Positions 8,040 to 19,277 of a DNA stretch of 48,964 bases are shown piece by piece (within the stretch, counting starts at the first letter, position 1; the number at the start of each line of letters is the position of its first letter). Both the position numbers and the translations under genes were made by a program. The stretch is from Akkermansia sp. (GTDB lineage: Bacteria; Verrucomicrobiota; Verrucomicrobiia; Verrucomicrobiales; Akkermansiaceae). The notes beneath the pieces are model-generated. The model saw only the letters and a program-made list of their open reading frames with translations, was not told where the DNA came from and did no database searches. Location of the stretch: assembly GCA_017472085.1 (NCBI GenBank), contig JAFUQZ010000079.1, forward strand, positions 1 through 48,964. Reading direction: 5' to 3'.

Positions 8040-11000
8040 ATGAATACAATGAATGATTTTGATTCGCAGGTGCAGCGCGATAAGTCGCTGCGTGTATTGA
8101 ATGCTGTTTGGCTGTATGATGAGGATGAGGAGTGCCGGAGGCTTGTGGATGAGTCTTCGGAATATGGGGTGTATGCTCATGAGGCTTTACGCAAGCAGGA
8201 TGCTACGCTGCATTCGTTTGGCGAGGACTATGCGCGTGCCGTGGCGCCTGGGCAAGCTGATGAGCCGCTGGGGCTGGTGGAGCAGGTGCTGGAGCGGATG
8301 CCGGAGGACAAGCGCCAGCCATACCAGGCTGACTTTGACCGACTGCGTATGAGCGGGCAGGATGCCAGGCAGGATTACTATGCACTGTACGCCCGCATGG
8401 TGCGCGATGAGACGCGCCACCAGTACGCGGAACAGAAGCGGGTGATGCAGCAGGAGCAGGAGCGCGTGCAGGGGCTGGTGAGCAGTACGCTGGCGGGTAA
8501 GGCCGGTGTGCTTTCCCCGGAGGATTTTGACTTGCTGACCAAGGCCGGGATTGATTATGACGATGTGCAGCTGGCCGGTTATGTGGCCACGCTGGCGCGG
8601 CATGGCGCAACGGCTGAGCAACAGGCGGATGTGCTGTATGAGCGCAAGGCGAGTCCGGCTGCCCGCCAGATGGCTTTGCAGCAGATTACGGCTGATGCGC
8701 TGGAGCAGGAGCTGAAGACCGGGAAGCGAGGGTTCTTTGAGAATATGGTGGGGAGTTTCTCCACCACCGTCGAGGCTATCGAGGATGTGGCGAAGAGTAT
8801 TCTGCCGAGTGAGCGGAATATGCTTTCTCCCGGAGTGATGCGAGGGGCGGATGGTGAGTGGCTGAGCGGTGCCCAGTTGAGCGAGAGGGTGACAAACAAG
8901 GCGGCGTGGCGCAGCCGTGTGCGTGAGGCTGTGGAGAGTGGGCGAGGACAGGCGCGGGAGGAGATTGGTTTCCGCGTGAGTGCTATGCCGTCGAATCTGG
9001 CCAGCGGACTGGTGAGACTTGCGCCGTGGTTGGTGCCGGGAATTGGTCAGGCTCCGGCTATGGGCGGGCTTGCGATGGATTCGTTGTCGCAGGGGTATGG
9101 AGTGCAGCAGGCTGCGCGTGATGAGGGTGATGATTCTATCGGTGATGGCCAGGTGATGGGTAAGGCTGCGGCTGCTACGATAGCGGGCAGTATTCCTATG
9201 GGGGGTGGCAGCTGGCTTGTGCGTAACGGCGTGGGGCGCTTGTTGCCGCAGAGTATGACTTGGGGTGCGCGTGCGCTGAGTAAGGCTCCTGTGGCGTATG
9301 GGGTGAATGCTGCGGCAACGACGGCGACGTTTGGCGCGGCTTTGCCTGTGGCGGAGTACGGGTTGAATGCGCTGTATGATTTGGCTCCATGGCAGGATGA
9401 CCGTCTGGATACCGGCGTGCGGGATTTGGAGATGTTGGGCGAGCAGATGGGCTCGGGGGCGTACTGGGCGGAGCAAGGGTTGCTGGGTGCTGTGCTGGGC
9501 GCACCGGCTGCCGGGGCGACGCGTATGCGGGCTGTGCGGTATCTTGGCGACCTGAAAGGAGCTTTGAGCGAGGGGATTACCCGCAAGCAGTTCGAGAGTA
9601 CCATCCACATGAAGCCTGCGGAGCAGATGCGTGAGCTGGAGAAGATGCGACGTCGCAATCTGGAAGAGGATGCTGAGGGTTCTATCAGGCAAGCTGTGAC
9701 AGAGGCTCGTGAGCTGGTTGACCGCGAAAGGGCGGTGCAGATGCGTACGGATGAGGCTATCCGCGCGGCTATGGAGGAGTATGGATTGAGCGTGGAAGCT
9801 GCCGAGCAGGATGGTATGGTGAATCTGTACTATGGTGGCGAGGTGCAGCCGGATGGCGCATTCAAGCGTGGGGAGAAGTTTGTGACGCTGACGCGTGAGG
9901 ATGCGGATGTGTATCTGCAAGCGAGTATTGGTTACAAGCTGGAGGGTACAGCCCGCATGCTGCGACAGGCGGCAGGTGGCAAGCGGTTGCTGGATGCTTT
10001 CCGCGATGAGCTGAAAGGTGAGGTGCGTGTGGAGTGGATGCGTGAGGCGGATAGTCTGGCAAAGTTTGAGGGATGGAAAGAGCGTGCGCTGGAGCGAATA
10101 GAGACGCGTGTGAAGGAGCTGATGGCGCAGAATGGTATGAATGCTGCTGATGCCCGCCGTGAGGCGCAGAATGAGGTTCATAAGGATATTTCTGACCGAG
10201 GGACGCTGGGTGAGCTGGTACAGTTTGCGACGAATATGCGCGAGCGTTTTGAGCAGGAGCAGGCCAGCCGTGGAGTGGAGCTTGACCCTGGTGTGTTTGG
10301 CAGCCGTGCGAATGTGACGCGACAGAGGTCGGCAGATGGTAGCCAGTTGCGCCGCGTGTTGCGGATTGCTCAGGATGCCCGCGTGGATGAGATTGCGGAG
10401 GAGCTGGGCGAGCAGGTGATGTATGACTGGAGAGAGAGCCAGGGCATGAGTGTGACGGAGGCGTACCGGTATCTGCGTGCGTTTGCGGATTGGGCGAAGC
10501 AGAGCAAGAATGCTGCGGTGGCTAAGGCTGCCGGGAAGTTGCTTTCGCTGGATAAGACGCACCCGGAGCTGGCGGAGCGCCTGATGGCCGAGGGGTTCAA
10601 TGAATACGATCTGACGGTGGACGAGTACCGCGCTGTGGAGCGTGAGTTGACGGAGGCCGGTAGTACGCTGATGCTTTCAGAGCTGCGACAGGCGGCGGCT
10701 GATGGTAATATGCCGGGCTGGTCGCGAGAGTTGTTCAATGCGGCTGACCTGAATTTGCTGGAGCTGGAGCGTGATATGAATCTGGCTATGGCGATGCAGC
10801 AGGCGCGGCAGGAGGGGGTGCTGCCAGAGGCGGCTCAGAAGTTGTTCGGCGCGGGGCGTGAGGCTGTGGAGGCTGCGCTGCGCGAGGAGCCGGAGGCGCA
10901 GGAGTACCACCAGGCGTGGTACGAGGTGCAGAAACGGCAGAGTGAGCTGGATGCGGCGTATGGAGCCGGGAAGCTGACTGAGCCGAGTATTACGGAGGAG

Positions 11001-14000
11001 TTTGAGGCGCGTGCGCGGCAGGGGCAGGAGGCTCTGGAGCGCGAGCGTGAGGAAGAGGAGACGCTGGCTGCTGAGGCGGCACGTGAACGGCTGGAGGAGT
11101 ATGCCGCCGAGCCGGAGAATGCCGGGAAGAGTCATGAGGAGGTTGTGCAGGAGGCGGCAGAGCGTGCCGCTGATGCTGCGGAGGAACGCTTGCAGGGTGA
11201 GCCGGGTGCGGAGCAGGATGCGGATTTTGCAGGAGGATTGTGCCTTGAGATTTCTGATGAGGGTGGGCTTGTGTGCAAGAGTGGTCTGCTGGAGGTGGGC
11301 AAGCTGCAAGTATTGCCGAATTTCAAGCTGGGTGCTGATGCTGATAGTGGCGTGGTGCATCCGCTGAAAGGTGATTACCGCCCCGACCATGACCCGATTC
11401 GTGTGTGGCGCCAGGCTGATGGTTCTCTGATGGTGATTAGTGGTCGCCACCGCCTGGATGCGGCGAAGCGGGCGGGTGCGACGCGTATATCGGCCTATGT
11501 GTACGACGAGAGCGAGGTGCGTGATTTGGCGTGGGCTCGGCGCTATGATATTGAGAGCAATATCCGCGATAATCAGGCGACGCCGCTGGAGGTTGCGCTG
11601 TATGTGCGCGGTGAGTTCACCGGCGGGAAGCCGCTGAGTAATGAGGAGGTGGAGCGTGCGGGGATTACGCGTGAGGGTAAGCTGGGGAGTATCGGCTTCC
11701 GTATTGGTCGCCGCGCGGGCGAGTCTGTGATGGATGCTCTGCGGAATGGTAAGATTGATGACCGGGTGGCGCTGTGGATAGCGGATTTCTGCCCCGGTAA
11801 TGATGCGGTGCAGAGGCGTGGTCTGGATGTTGCGCTGAGGGATGGAAGTAAGGCTGAGATTCTGGCCCGTATGGAGGCGGAGTTGGCCAAGCAGCAGATG
11901 CAGGAGGAAATGGGGCTGGATGGCGGTATGGATTTGTTCGGCAATACGCTGGATAATGACGAGTTTATGGATTTTGTGGCGCTGTATGTGCTGCGGCGCC
12001 GGAATGAGCTTGCCCAGGATGCCAGCTATCTGAATGCTACGGCTAAGAAGAAGAATGCCGAGGCGATGGGTAAGAAGTATGGCGTGGATGTGAAAGACCC
12101 GGTGGCGCTGAAGAAGAAGCTGGCAGAGATTAACGCGCTGCGTGAGCGGTGGAAGAATCCGTACAGCGATAGCGAGCTGATGGACGAGATTCGCCAGGCG
12201 TGGCGTGGACGAGAGGGCGGCGATATGCCGACAGATGCGGTGGCGAGTAAGGCTGAAACGCCGAGTGAGAGGTTGTTCCGTGAGTATGCTGCGAGGGAGT
12301 GGCAGACAGAGCGGACGGATTATTCCGGAATGGTAATGGATAAACCGATGGTGCGGGTGGCTTCCGTTGATGTGCCGGAAGATAAGCCGTCATTGGTAGC
12401 TCGGTTGAAAGAGCTGACCGGGCGAAAATTCTATAATAAGTCTGCGGATATGCAGGCTACAATATCGGGCGAGAGTGCCAAGAAGATAGCCCGCGCGGAG
12501 TCGGAGACAATTACTAACCTGACGCGTTTGGGGTATACGGAAGCGGAGGCTTCTTATATTCACCGCGCAGCAGCGATGAAGATAGGTGAGTTGTATGAGC
12601 AGTCTGTTTTGTTTTTTGAGGAGGAGGTGTACCACAAGGCTGATGACCGCAAGGCTGCATGGCATTTCTTTGAGCCGGTGACGGTGGATTTGGACGGCAG
12701 GGATGAAGCTTTCCTCACCAATATCTCGGTGATTGATTTCACTCGCGGAGGTGAGCGTTTGTTCAGTCTGGAGCTGACAATAGAAAACCCCATCAGTAAT
12801 GCTGAGGGTATGGCGGCTCCGGCTAGCGGACGGCAAGCTCAGCACCCTAATGAGGTGTCTGACGTGAGAGTAGCTGCTTTTGAGTCGTTTGTCAAGAAAG
12901 AAAAGAATCAAATTGAACGAAATGCGCGAGAAAAGGGTTTGATACCATGGCGTGTAGATGAGACTCGTGTGCATGAGTTGCAGGGAGAAGCCGGAAAGAT
13001 AGAGAAAGAGATTGAGTCTTTGCTTGCTAAGTTTGGCGGTGATGAAAAGAAGATTCAGGAGTACCGCCGCGATAGAATAAGGTTGCATGATTTGCGCGAG
13101 CGCTTGGCGGCTAAACAGTCGGCTATCGCCGCGGAATACAAGCCTGAGAGTATGCCGGATGTGCCACAGCCGATAGCCCCGAATGGGAAGCCGAGCCGTT
13201 TGGCTGTGGATGCGTGGCTGACTGTACGAACCAAGGCGTTCAAGGCATGGTTTGGCGACTGGGAGAATGACCCTGCCAATGCTAGCAAGGTGGTGGATGA
13301 GAATGGTGAGCCGCTGGTGGTGTATCATGGAAGCCCACAGTGGTTCCGGGCATTCAATGATGGTAAGGAACGCCACCAATCCGGGGCTCCTAATGGCACA
13401 ATTTTTGCGAATGATAACCGTGAGATTGCTGTCAGTTTTGCTGACTACTACGGAGGAAAAGCAGATGATGTTGTTCTGGATGCTAACGATTCGCGTCACG
13501 CACGTATGCCATGGGGGATTTATCGCAAGGGCGGTATTTATCCCTTGTTTATGAACCTGAAAAATCCCTTTATTGTAGATTTTGAAGGGATGACGTGGCA
13601 TGGAAAAGAGTATGATATCAAGGATGTCAACTGGTATGCTGAGGAAGCTCGAAATAGAGGGCATGATGGATTGATAGTTCAGAATGTCATTGATGTTGGT
13701 TTTAGCGATACCGCTGATGTTCCGCCGAGTACGGATTATGTGGCTTTTGAGCCTAACCAAGTAAAGAGTGCCACCGACAATCGCGGTACGTTTGACGCGG
13801 GTAGCACGCGAATTGATTTCTCTGTGATAGGGCCGAATGCGAAGACTTGGGACAAGTACCGCGACCGGATGTTCACCGGGCGTGATGATGGGATGCTGCG
13901 AGCGGAGATAGATGCGAGCCAGGCGAAGCTGCGTGCAACACCGAAGTCCGGTGCGGTATTCAAGTCTGATGTGAGGAGGTGCATAGGTATGCTGGATGTT

Positions 14001-17000
14001 CTAAAGGATGGTACGAGTGAGTATCAGATGAGACGGCAGACGAAGTTGCTTTCTCAGATAATGCAGGGGTATATGCACAAAGATGATAAGCTGGGTGAGA
14101 GCTCTGACTGGAAGAGGCTTGCGGAAAGTGTGGCTTATGATAAGACGCCGGAGGAGTATCTGGCGGAGTTGGGGCTTAGTGAGGAATCCACTCTGGGCGA
14201 TGTGATGAAAGCGCACGATGTAGCGGATGTGAAGCTGCGCGATGCGCTGTGGCAGGGGATGCAGGAGTCCGGTATGAGCAGGAATGTGTTTGATGCAGCG
14301 TATGATAATCTGTTTGGTAACAGGTTTGACCGTCTGGGTCTGGAAAAGGATGACTGGGATGGGCTGGGGGCGACTCTGGGAGATATTCTGGATTATCCGG
14401 AGTTGTATGAGGCGTATCCGCAGCTGAGAAATGTGCGTATGGAGTACCGAGTGGGCGGTTCGTATTCTACCGTTGAGCGAGATAAGGGGCTAGACGGTGC
14501 GAAGATTGTGCTGGGTACGAATAAGACGCCTGAGAAGATGCGCGGGAGCCTGCTGCATGAGATTCAGCATCTGATTCAGTTGCACGAAGATTTTGCATTT
14601 GGTGGGACTCCTGCTAATGTGCGGCGTATTTTTGACCGTCTGGGTCGCCTTGGTGAGCTGGGAGAGGTTGAGGATTCGCAAGATGATTACAAGCGGCTTT
14701 CGGGAGAGATTGAGGCGCGCGCGGTATCGAGGCGGCAGTTCATGAGTGCGGAGGAGAGAGCTGCGGAGCCGTTCAATGATGCGATGGAGTATACCGGGAG
14801 CGCGTTGACGTATCGACCGAGTGAGTATTATGCCGCGCTGGCGGGTGCGGGTGGAGTGACGCATTATTCCATCTGCGGGTTGAAAGCGAAGACGGCGAAT
14901 GAGTATCTGGAAAAGGGGGCTGATTATGTGGACCCGGCAGATGGGCAGCGGAAGTTTGTGATACCGGTGAACGGAGCGCGGTTGCGAAGCGATGTGACAC
15001 CGGGGATGCTGAATGTGGCTGCGGGTGGGCATAAGGATGTGAGCCTGGCGGCGTTGCTGCATTACCCTGAGCTGTACCGTGCGTATCCGCAGTTGGCAGA
15101 AATGCGAGTGAGGTTGTACAGGCCTGTGGAGGAGACGAGGGTGGGCGGGTATTTCAGCCCGGAGGATGGTAGCGAGCAGGCTGCTTACATTGCGGTGAAT
15201 GTGGCGTACCGGAGCGAGATTCTGAATACGCTGCTGCATGAGAGTCAGCATGCGATTCAGCAGATGGAGGGGTTTGCCAAGGGTGCGGGTGATTTTGACC
15301 AGGCTCGTGCGCTGGCGTATATAGGTGAGGCCATTTCCCAGCGCAAGGCAGCCGGGATGAATGATGACTGGAGCCGTGATAATCTGGCGTTTCTGGAGCG
15401 ACTGCAGGCGGGTGTGGAGAGCGGTGACGAGACATCGATAACTCTGACTTATGTGATGAGTCATGGCGAGCAGGAGGCGCGATTCACGGGCGAGGGGTAT
15501 GGTACTGAGGGTGGAAATCCGATGGCTGATGGTTCTGCTGAGCCTCTGATGAAGAGCAGGCCGAGTTCCTATACTGTGGCTGTACGCAAGAATGCGACTG
15601 ACCTGGGCGGGGTGACATTCCTGAACATGGGGCGTTTCGGGTATCTGCTGGATGACCGTCTGATGCCGGCGGGAGAGTTCCATTTTGACCGCCGCGTGTA
15701 CCAGATGCGTGAGAATGTGATGCGCCGCATGCGCGAGCTGAGGTCGCAGACGGATGGCAGCGAGGAGGCAGATGGGCTGCGTCTGGCTGCGGAGGGGCTG
15801 GCGGTGATGGATTCTATCGAGTCGCTGCTGCCGAATACGTACCGCGCGGCTCTGGAGCCGTACAAGGTGTATTTCAATACGTATGCGAAGCTGCGCGGTA
15901 GTGGCGATGCGGGCAAGGCTGCGGCCACGGTGCCGATGAGTGGCTGGGATGCGAAGATGTACAGTTCGTTCTATGGGATGGTGTACCGGCTTATCAGCGG
16001 AAAGGCTGAGGCTGCCGGTGAGTTCTGGGAACATGCTTTCCGGGATGTGCCGGGTGCTGAGGAGGGTATGGAGGCTATGCGCGAAGTGTGGGAGGAGGTG
16101 CATGAGCAGGTGGAGGCTGAGTATGCCGAGAGGCTTGCGGATGCACCGAATGCTAAGGCTAAGGGCAAGATTAAGGCTCAGATTGAGACGGAGACGTTCA
16201 CCCGCGTGGAGCTGACGTTCGGCGAGGAGATGAATAAGTTGTTCCAGGCGTTGGGTTCGATGCGAGCTGATAAGCTGATGGCGAAGTTCCTGGAGCGTGT
16301 GGCGTTGCAGCTGGATGCGTTCCGCAAGGATACGACGCTGGGCAGGATTCGCCGCGTGGTGAATGCTCTGACTCCGCTGCCGGGCAAGGATGGAAAGCCG
16401 GTGAAAGGTCGCATGGCTGCGGGGTCTTACAATAAGGTGATGGATATGATGCGCCTGTTGGAACTGACCAAGGGGCAGCAGCTGGCTTTTGAGCGCACAC
16501 GCTACACCGGCGAGGAGGATTGCCCTGATGGTAGTCTGGTGTGGGCTGAGCTGGAACCGGAGGCTCAGATTACGGTGGATACGTACGATGCGGACGGCGA
16601 GCCTGTGGTGGTGACCTGCACCAAGCAGGAGTATGAGACGTATGCGTGCTTTGACGGTATGACGGCAGCGCAGGCTGAAAGTGCGGCCAAGGCGTTGGGT
16701 GAGTTTATTACGACCGGTCGGCAGGCGTGGGAGAATATGGAGGAGCTGCGCCGACAGCGGATTGCCAAGATGTGTACGCCGCTGATGGAGGAGCACGCGG
16801 AGACGCTGAATGACGAGCGCCGCCGCCACCAGATGGAGAAGCGCGGGGTGCTGCCGATGACGAGCTGGGCGAGAAAGGTGCATGCGCTTTTCGGCTCATG
16901 GATGAATGATGCTCAGTTTTTCGATGCCATGACCGGCGTGAAAGAGGTGGAGGGGTTTGCCCGCGATTTCACCGACCGCATGGCTCGCGCCAAGGTGTAT

Positions 17001-19277
17001 ATCGAGAGCAAAGAAAAGGAGCGCCGCGCCACGATGATGGATGCTGTGTTCGATGCTTCGGGGGCCAAGAGTGGTAAGGCGGCCAGGGAGTTCATCGACT
17101 ACATCAACCGCACGGAGCGCACGAAGATTGTGCTGCGGCCGCAGGAGCCGGATTTTCTGGAACAGGAGACGGCGGAGCTACGGGCGCAGTTTATGGGCTT
17201 GCTGCGCCGGAAGACGCACAAGAAGAATTTCTCGCCGAATACGTTTGCGGCGATGATGAAGCATCTGGAGGCGCAGGGGGACGAGATTATCCCGACGCAT
17301 ATTCTGGAAGAGGCCATGGCGAAGTATGGTGAGATTGGCGACGCGAAGAAGTCTATGTTGCATGGTATTGAGGCTATGGCCAGCGTATTGACGCAGCAGG
17401 AGTTCTCGCGGTTCTGCAATCTGACCAAAGCGGCGAAGAAGAGGGCTGATAAGGCGCGTGAGAAGTGGATGGAGGAGAAGCTGGAGAAAGATGCGGCTGT
17501 GCGTCCGGAGGATGAGGGCGGCCTGGAGCTGACGCGCTCGGAGGCTGCGTACCGGGTGCTGTTGTGCCAACAGGCGGACTATGAGGAGACTCTGCGCCGC
17601 CAGGGGTACACAGAGAGCGTGGTACGCCAACTGGAGGTGTTTGCCGGGGAGAAGATGATGACTCTGGCCTACCGCTTGCGCGACGAGCTGGGGGCGCGTA
17701 CGCAGCAGATTAAGGAGGTGTACGAGCGCGTGTATGGTATGCCGTTCCCGGAGGTTGAGAATTACTTCCGCGCGTACTTTGATGCGGGGTATGAGGTGCA
17801 TTCGGAGGCTATCATGGGCGGTGCCGGTGAGGGGCGTGCGGCTGGTAAGGGAACGGCGAAGATTCTCTACAGCCGCCACCACCACAATGCCAAGATTGAC
17901 CCGACGATGAATGTACTGACGGCGTTTGAGTGCGCCATGAAAGAGCAGGACATCATGCTGGGGTATGAGGACTTGCCGACGGATATCAGCCAAGTGCTGA
18001 ATTATCGAGATGGCGAGTTGCGAATGAGTGATGCTCTGGCCAAGGTGTTCAGCTCCCATACGGTGGGCGAGATGAAGAAGATTGCCGAGGATATGACGCG
18101 GGCTGCACCTGCTGCAGAAGATGTGGGCCGCTGGATGACTCGCTGTCTGTCCGCCATGGGTAGCTCTACAGCGACGGCGCTTCTGAATTACCGCGTGGGT
18201 ACGTTGTTCAAGCAAGGTACGGCGTTGTTCAATACGCTGGCGGGCTCTGACCGGGTGAGCTGGTGGGAGTGGCACAAGGCGGCTGCCCGCGCGAATCTGG
18301 GTCTGGGCAAGATTTCGCTGGCAGAGATGGCGGCGCGGCCTGAGCTGGATGGGCGTTTCAAGGGCTGGGCTGCATCTGTGAATGCGGAGGCTCTGCTGGG
18401 CGATGCAGACGTAATTTCAGCCAAGGGGGCTACGGATGCGGCGGCACGCGCCGGCATGAGTCTGATGGAGTGGATTGATATGCGGGCGAATGTCCGCGCG
18501 TGCGTGACGCTCTATGATGCTGTGTACCGCAAGGCTCAAAAAGAGAATCCCGGACTTACTCACGAGGAGCTGGACGCTGATGCTATGGATGAGGTGCGGC
18601 GTGCGCTGGCGTTCAAGAGTCAGCCGTTGGATTGGCGTAGCCGTGCCTTGCTGGGTGGCAAGAAGTCGCTGTTCAGTATCGGTAATCTGTTCCTGGGGGG
18701 TGAGAGTATCAACACCATGGGAAATGTGCTGCGCCTGATGGCTCGCGGCAAAAAAGGCGACTGGGGCAAGGCTGCGTATGTGTGGCTGGAGCACGGTATT
18801 GCGCTCCAGGTGCTGACGGCGGTTTATAATTGGATGACTGACGATGAGGAACAATGGAAGCGCAGGAGCTGGCAGCAGTATGTGGCCGGTTCTGTGCTGG
18901 GGCCGCTGGCAGGGTTGCCGCTGGTGTCCGCGTTTGTGGGGGCTGGCACAGGGATTCTGAATCAGTTTCTGCCGCAAGGAGCAAGAGTGTGGATGCCGAG
19001 TCAGTCCTTGCTGCCGATGGCGGACATGGAGCGTGTGGTTGCCGACCTCCGCAAAGTGTTCTGGGGCAAGAAGCCGAGTAGCTGGCAGGATAAGACTATC
19101 GCCGTGGAGAACTTCATCCGCACGCTAGCGACGTTCGGGATTCTGGCAAGCCGTAATCCAACGACGGCGGGTGGCGCGAAGTTGAAAGCGGCATCCTACA
19201 GCGTAGCAGCGGTGACGAATATCCTGGATTTCCTGCTGCGTACAGAGCGGGCTATTGAGGAGAGGGCGTTGGATTGA
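8040..19277 (+). CDS. Giant phage polyvalent protein (ParB-like, ART-PolyVal, two zincin domains)
   Basis: About 3745 aa from ATG 8040 (GTG 8034 and ATG 8049 are alternatives). In order: helical N-terminus (1-230); Gly/Ala-rich hydrophobic stretches (about 315-450) that could insert in membranes; coiled coils; ParB-like domain (about 1085-1200, with SGRHRLDAAKRAG at 1134); a domain with YIHRAAAMKIGELYE and HFFEPVTVDL like those named LPD3/BECR-type in polyvalent proteins (about 1480-1585); ART-PolyVal ADP-ribosyltransferase-like domain (about 1725-1925, with VRTKAFKAWFGDW and VVYHGSP); two zincin-like domains with HEIQH (2173-2177) and HESQH (2400-2404), each preceded by a YPELYxAYPQL motif; then a long helical region ending in hydrophobic segments (about 3560-3740). 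Such proteins are known in phages as injected multi-effector proteins. That it is packaged and ejected is inference. Confidence 0.85.
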   Translation: MNTMNDFDSQVQRDKSLRVLNAVWLYDEDEECRRLVDESSEYGVYAHEALRKQDATLHSFGEDYARAVAPGQADEPLGLVEQVLERMPEDKRQPYQADFDRLRMSGQDARQDYYALYARMVRDETRHQYAEQKRVMQQEQERVQGLVSSTLAGKAGVLSPEDFDLLTKAGIDYDDVQLAGYVATLARHGATAEQQADVLYERKASPAARQMALQQITADALEQELKTGKRGFFENMVGSFSTTVEAIEDVAKSILPSERNMLSPGVMRGADGEWLSGAQLSERVTNKAAWRSRVREAVESGRGQAREEIGFRVSAMPSNLASGLVRLAPWLVPGIGQAPAMGGLAMDSLSQGYGVQQAARDEGDDSIGDGQVMGKAAAATIAGSIPMGGGSWLVRNGVGRLLPQSMTWGARALSKAPVAYGVNAAATTATFGAALPVAEYGLNALYDLAPWQDDRLDTGVRDLEMLGEQMGSGAYWAEQGLLGAVLGAPAAGATRMRAVRYLGDLKGALSEGITRKQFESTIHMKPAEQMRELEKMRRRNLEEDAEGSIRQAVTEARELVDRERAVQMRTDEAIRAAMEEYGLSVEAAEQDGMVNLYYGGEVQPDGAFKRGEKFVTLTREDADVYLQASIGYKLEGTARMLRQAAGGKRLLDAFRDELKGEVRVEWMREADSLAKFEGWKERALERIETRVKELMAQNGMNAADARREAQNEVHKDISDRGTLGELVQFATNMRERFEQEQASRGVELDPGVFGSRANVTRQRSADGSQLRRVLRIAQDARVDEIAEELGEQVMYDWRESQGMSVTEAYRYLRAFADWAKQSKNAAVAKAAGKLLSLDKTHPELAERLMAEGFNEYDLTVDEYRAVERELTEAGSTLMLSELRQAAADGNMPGWSRELFNAADLNLLELERDMNLAMAMQQARQEGVLPEAAQKLFGAGREAVEAALREEPEAQEYHQAWYEVQKRQSELDAAYGAGKLTEPSITEEFEARARQGQEALEREREEEETLAAEAARERLEEYAAEPENAGKSHEEVVQEAAERAADAAEERLQGEPGAEQDADFAGGLCLEISDEGGLVCKSGLLEVGKLQVLPNFKLGADADSGVVHPLKGDYRPDHDPIRVWRQADGSLMVISGRHRLDAAKRAGATRISAYVYDESEVRDLAWARRYDIESNIRDNQATPLEVALYVRGEFTGGKPLSNEEVERAGITREGKLGSIGFRIGRRAGESVMDALRNGKIDDRVALWIADFCPGNDAVQRRGLDVALRDGSKAEILARMEAELAKQQMQEEMGLDGGMDLFGNTLDNDEFMDFVALYVLRRRNELAQDASYLNATAKKKNAEAMGKKYGVDVKDPVALKKKLAEINALRERWKNPYSDSELMDEIRQAWRGREGGDMPTDAVASKAETPSERLFREYAAREWQTERTDYSGMVMDKPMVRVASVDVPEDKPSLVARLKELTGRKFYNKSADMQATISGESAKKIARAESETITNLTRLGYTEAEASYIHRAAAMKIGELYEQSVLFFEEEVYHKADDRKAAWHFFEPVTVDLDGRDEAFLTNISVIDFTRGGERLFSLELTIENPISNAEGMAAPASGRQAQHPNEVSDVRVAAFESFVKKEKNQIERNAREKGLIPWRVDETRVHELQGEAGKIEKEIESLLAKFGGDEKKIQEYRRDRIRLHDLRERLAAKQSAIAAEYKPESMPDVPQPIAPNGKPSRLAVDAWLTVRTKAFKAWFGDWENDPANASKVVDENGEPLVVYHGSPQWFRAFNDGKERHQSGAPNGTIFANDNREIAVSFADYYGGKADDVVLDANDSRHARMPWGIYRKGGIYPLFMNLKNPFIVDFEGMTWHGKEYDIKDVNWYAEEARNRGHDGLIVQNVIDVGFSDTADVPPSTDYVAFEPNQVKSATDNRGTFDAGSTRIDFSVIGPNAKTWDKYRDRMFTGRDDGMLRAEIDASQAKLRATPKSGAVFKSDVRRCIGMLDVLKDGTSEYQMRRQTKLLSQIMQGYMHKDDKLGESSDWKRLAESVAYDKTPEEYLAELGLSEESTLGDVMKAHDVADVKLRDALWQGMQESGMSRNVFDAAYDNLFGNRFDRLGLEKDDWDGLGATLGDILDYPELYEAYPQLRNVRMEYRVGGSYSTVERDKGLDGAKIVLGTNKTPEKMRGSLLHEIQHLIQLHEDFAFGGTPANVRRIFDRLGRLGELGEVEDSQDDYKRLSGEIEARAVSRRQFMSAEERAAEPFNDAMEYTGSALTYRPSEYYAALAGAGGVTHYSICGLKAKTANEYLEKGADYVDPADGQRKFVIPVNGARLRSDVTPGMLNVAAGGHKDVSLAALLHYPELYRAYPQLAEMRVRLYRPVEETRVGGYFSPEDGSEQAAYIAVNVAYRSEILNTLLHESQHAIQQMEGFAKGAGDFDQARALAYIGEAISQRKAAGMNDDWSRDNLAFLERLQAGVESGDETSITLTYVMSHGEQEARFTGEGYGTEGGNPMADGSAEPLMKSRPSSYTVAVRKNATDLGGVTFLNMGRFGYLLDDRLMPAGEFHFDRRVYQMRENVMRRMRELRSQTDGSEEADGLRLAAEGLAVMDSIESLLPNTYRAALEPYKVYFNTYAKLRGSGDAGKAAATVPMSGWDAKMYSSFYGMVYRLISGKAEAAGEFWEHAFRDVPGAEEGMEAMREVWEEVHEQVEAEYAERLADAPNAKAKGKIKAQIETETFTRVELTFGEEMNKLFQALGSMRADKLMAKFLERVALQLDAFRKDTTLGRIRRVVNALTPLPGKDGKPVKGRMAAGSYNKVMDMMRLLELTKGQQLAFERTRYTGEEDCPDGSLVWAELEPEAQITVDTYDADGEPVVVTCTKQEYETYACFDGMTAAQAESAAKALGEFITTGRQAWENMEELRRQRIAKMCTPLMEEHAETLNDERRRHQMEKRGVLPMTSWARKVHALFGSWMNDAQFFDAMTGVKEVEGFARDFTDRMARAKVYIESKEKERRATMMDAVFDASGAKSGKAAREFIDYINRTERTKIVLRPQEPDFLEQETAELRAQFMGLLRRKTHKKNFSPNTFAAMMKHLEAQGDEIIPTHILEEAMAKYGEIGDAKKSMLHGIEAMASVLTQQEFSRFCNLTKAAKKRADKAREKWMEEKLEKDAAVRPEDEGGLELTRSEAAYRVLLCQQADYEETLRRQGYTESVVRQLEVFAGEKMMTLAYRLRDELGARTQQIKEVYERVYGMPFPEVENYFRAYFDAGYEVHSEAIMGGAGEGRAAGKGTAKILYSRHHHNAKIDPTMNVLTAFECAMKEQDIMLGYEDLPTDISQVLNYRDGELRMSDALAKVFSSHTVGEMKKIAEDMTRAAPAAEDVGRWMTRCLSAMGSSTATALLNYRVGTLFKQGTALFNTLAGSDRVSWWEWHKAAARANLGLGKISLAEMAARPELDGRFKGWAASVNAEALLGDADVISAKGATDAAARAGMSLMEWIDMRANVRACVTLYDAVYRKAQKENPGLTHEELDADAMDEVRRALAFKSQPLDWRSRALLGGKKSLFSIGNLFLGGESINTMGNVLRLMARGKKGDWGKAAYVWLEHGIALQVLTAVYNWMTDDEEQWKRRSWQQYVAGSVLGPLAGLPLVSAFVGAGTGILNQFLPQGARVWMPSQSLLPMADMERVVADLRKVFWGKKPSSWQDKTIAVENFIRTLATFGILASRNPTTAGGAKLKAASYSVAAVTNILDFLLRTERAIEERALD

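Noticed and set aside
14490..16883. 797-aa minus-strand open frame opposite the giant gene
   Set aside because: Same shadow pattern; the + frame holds the zincin domains.
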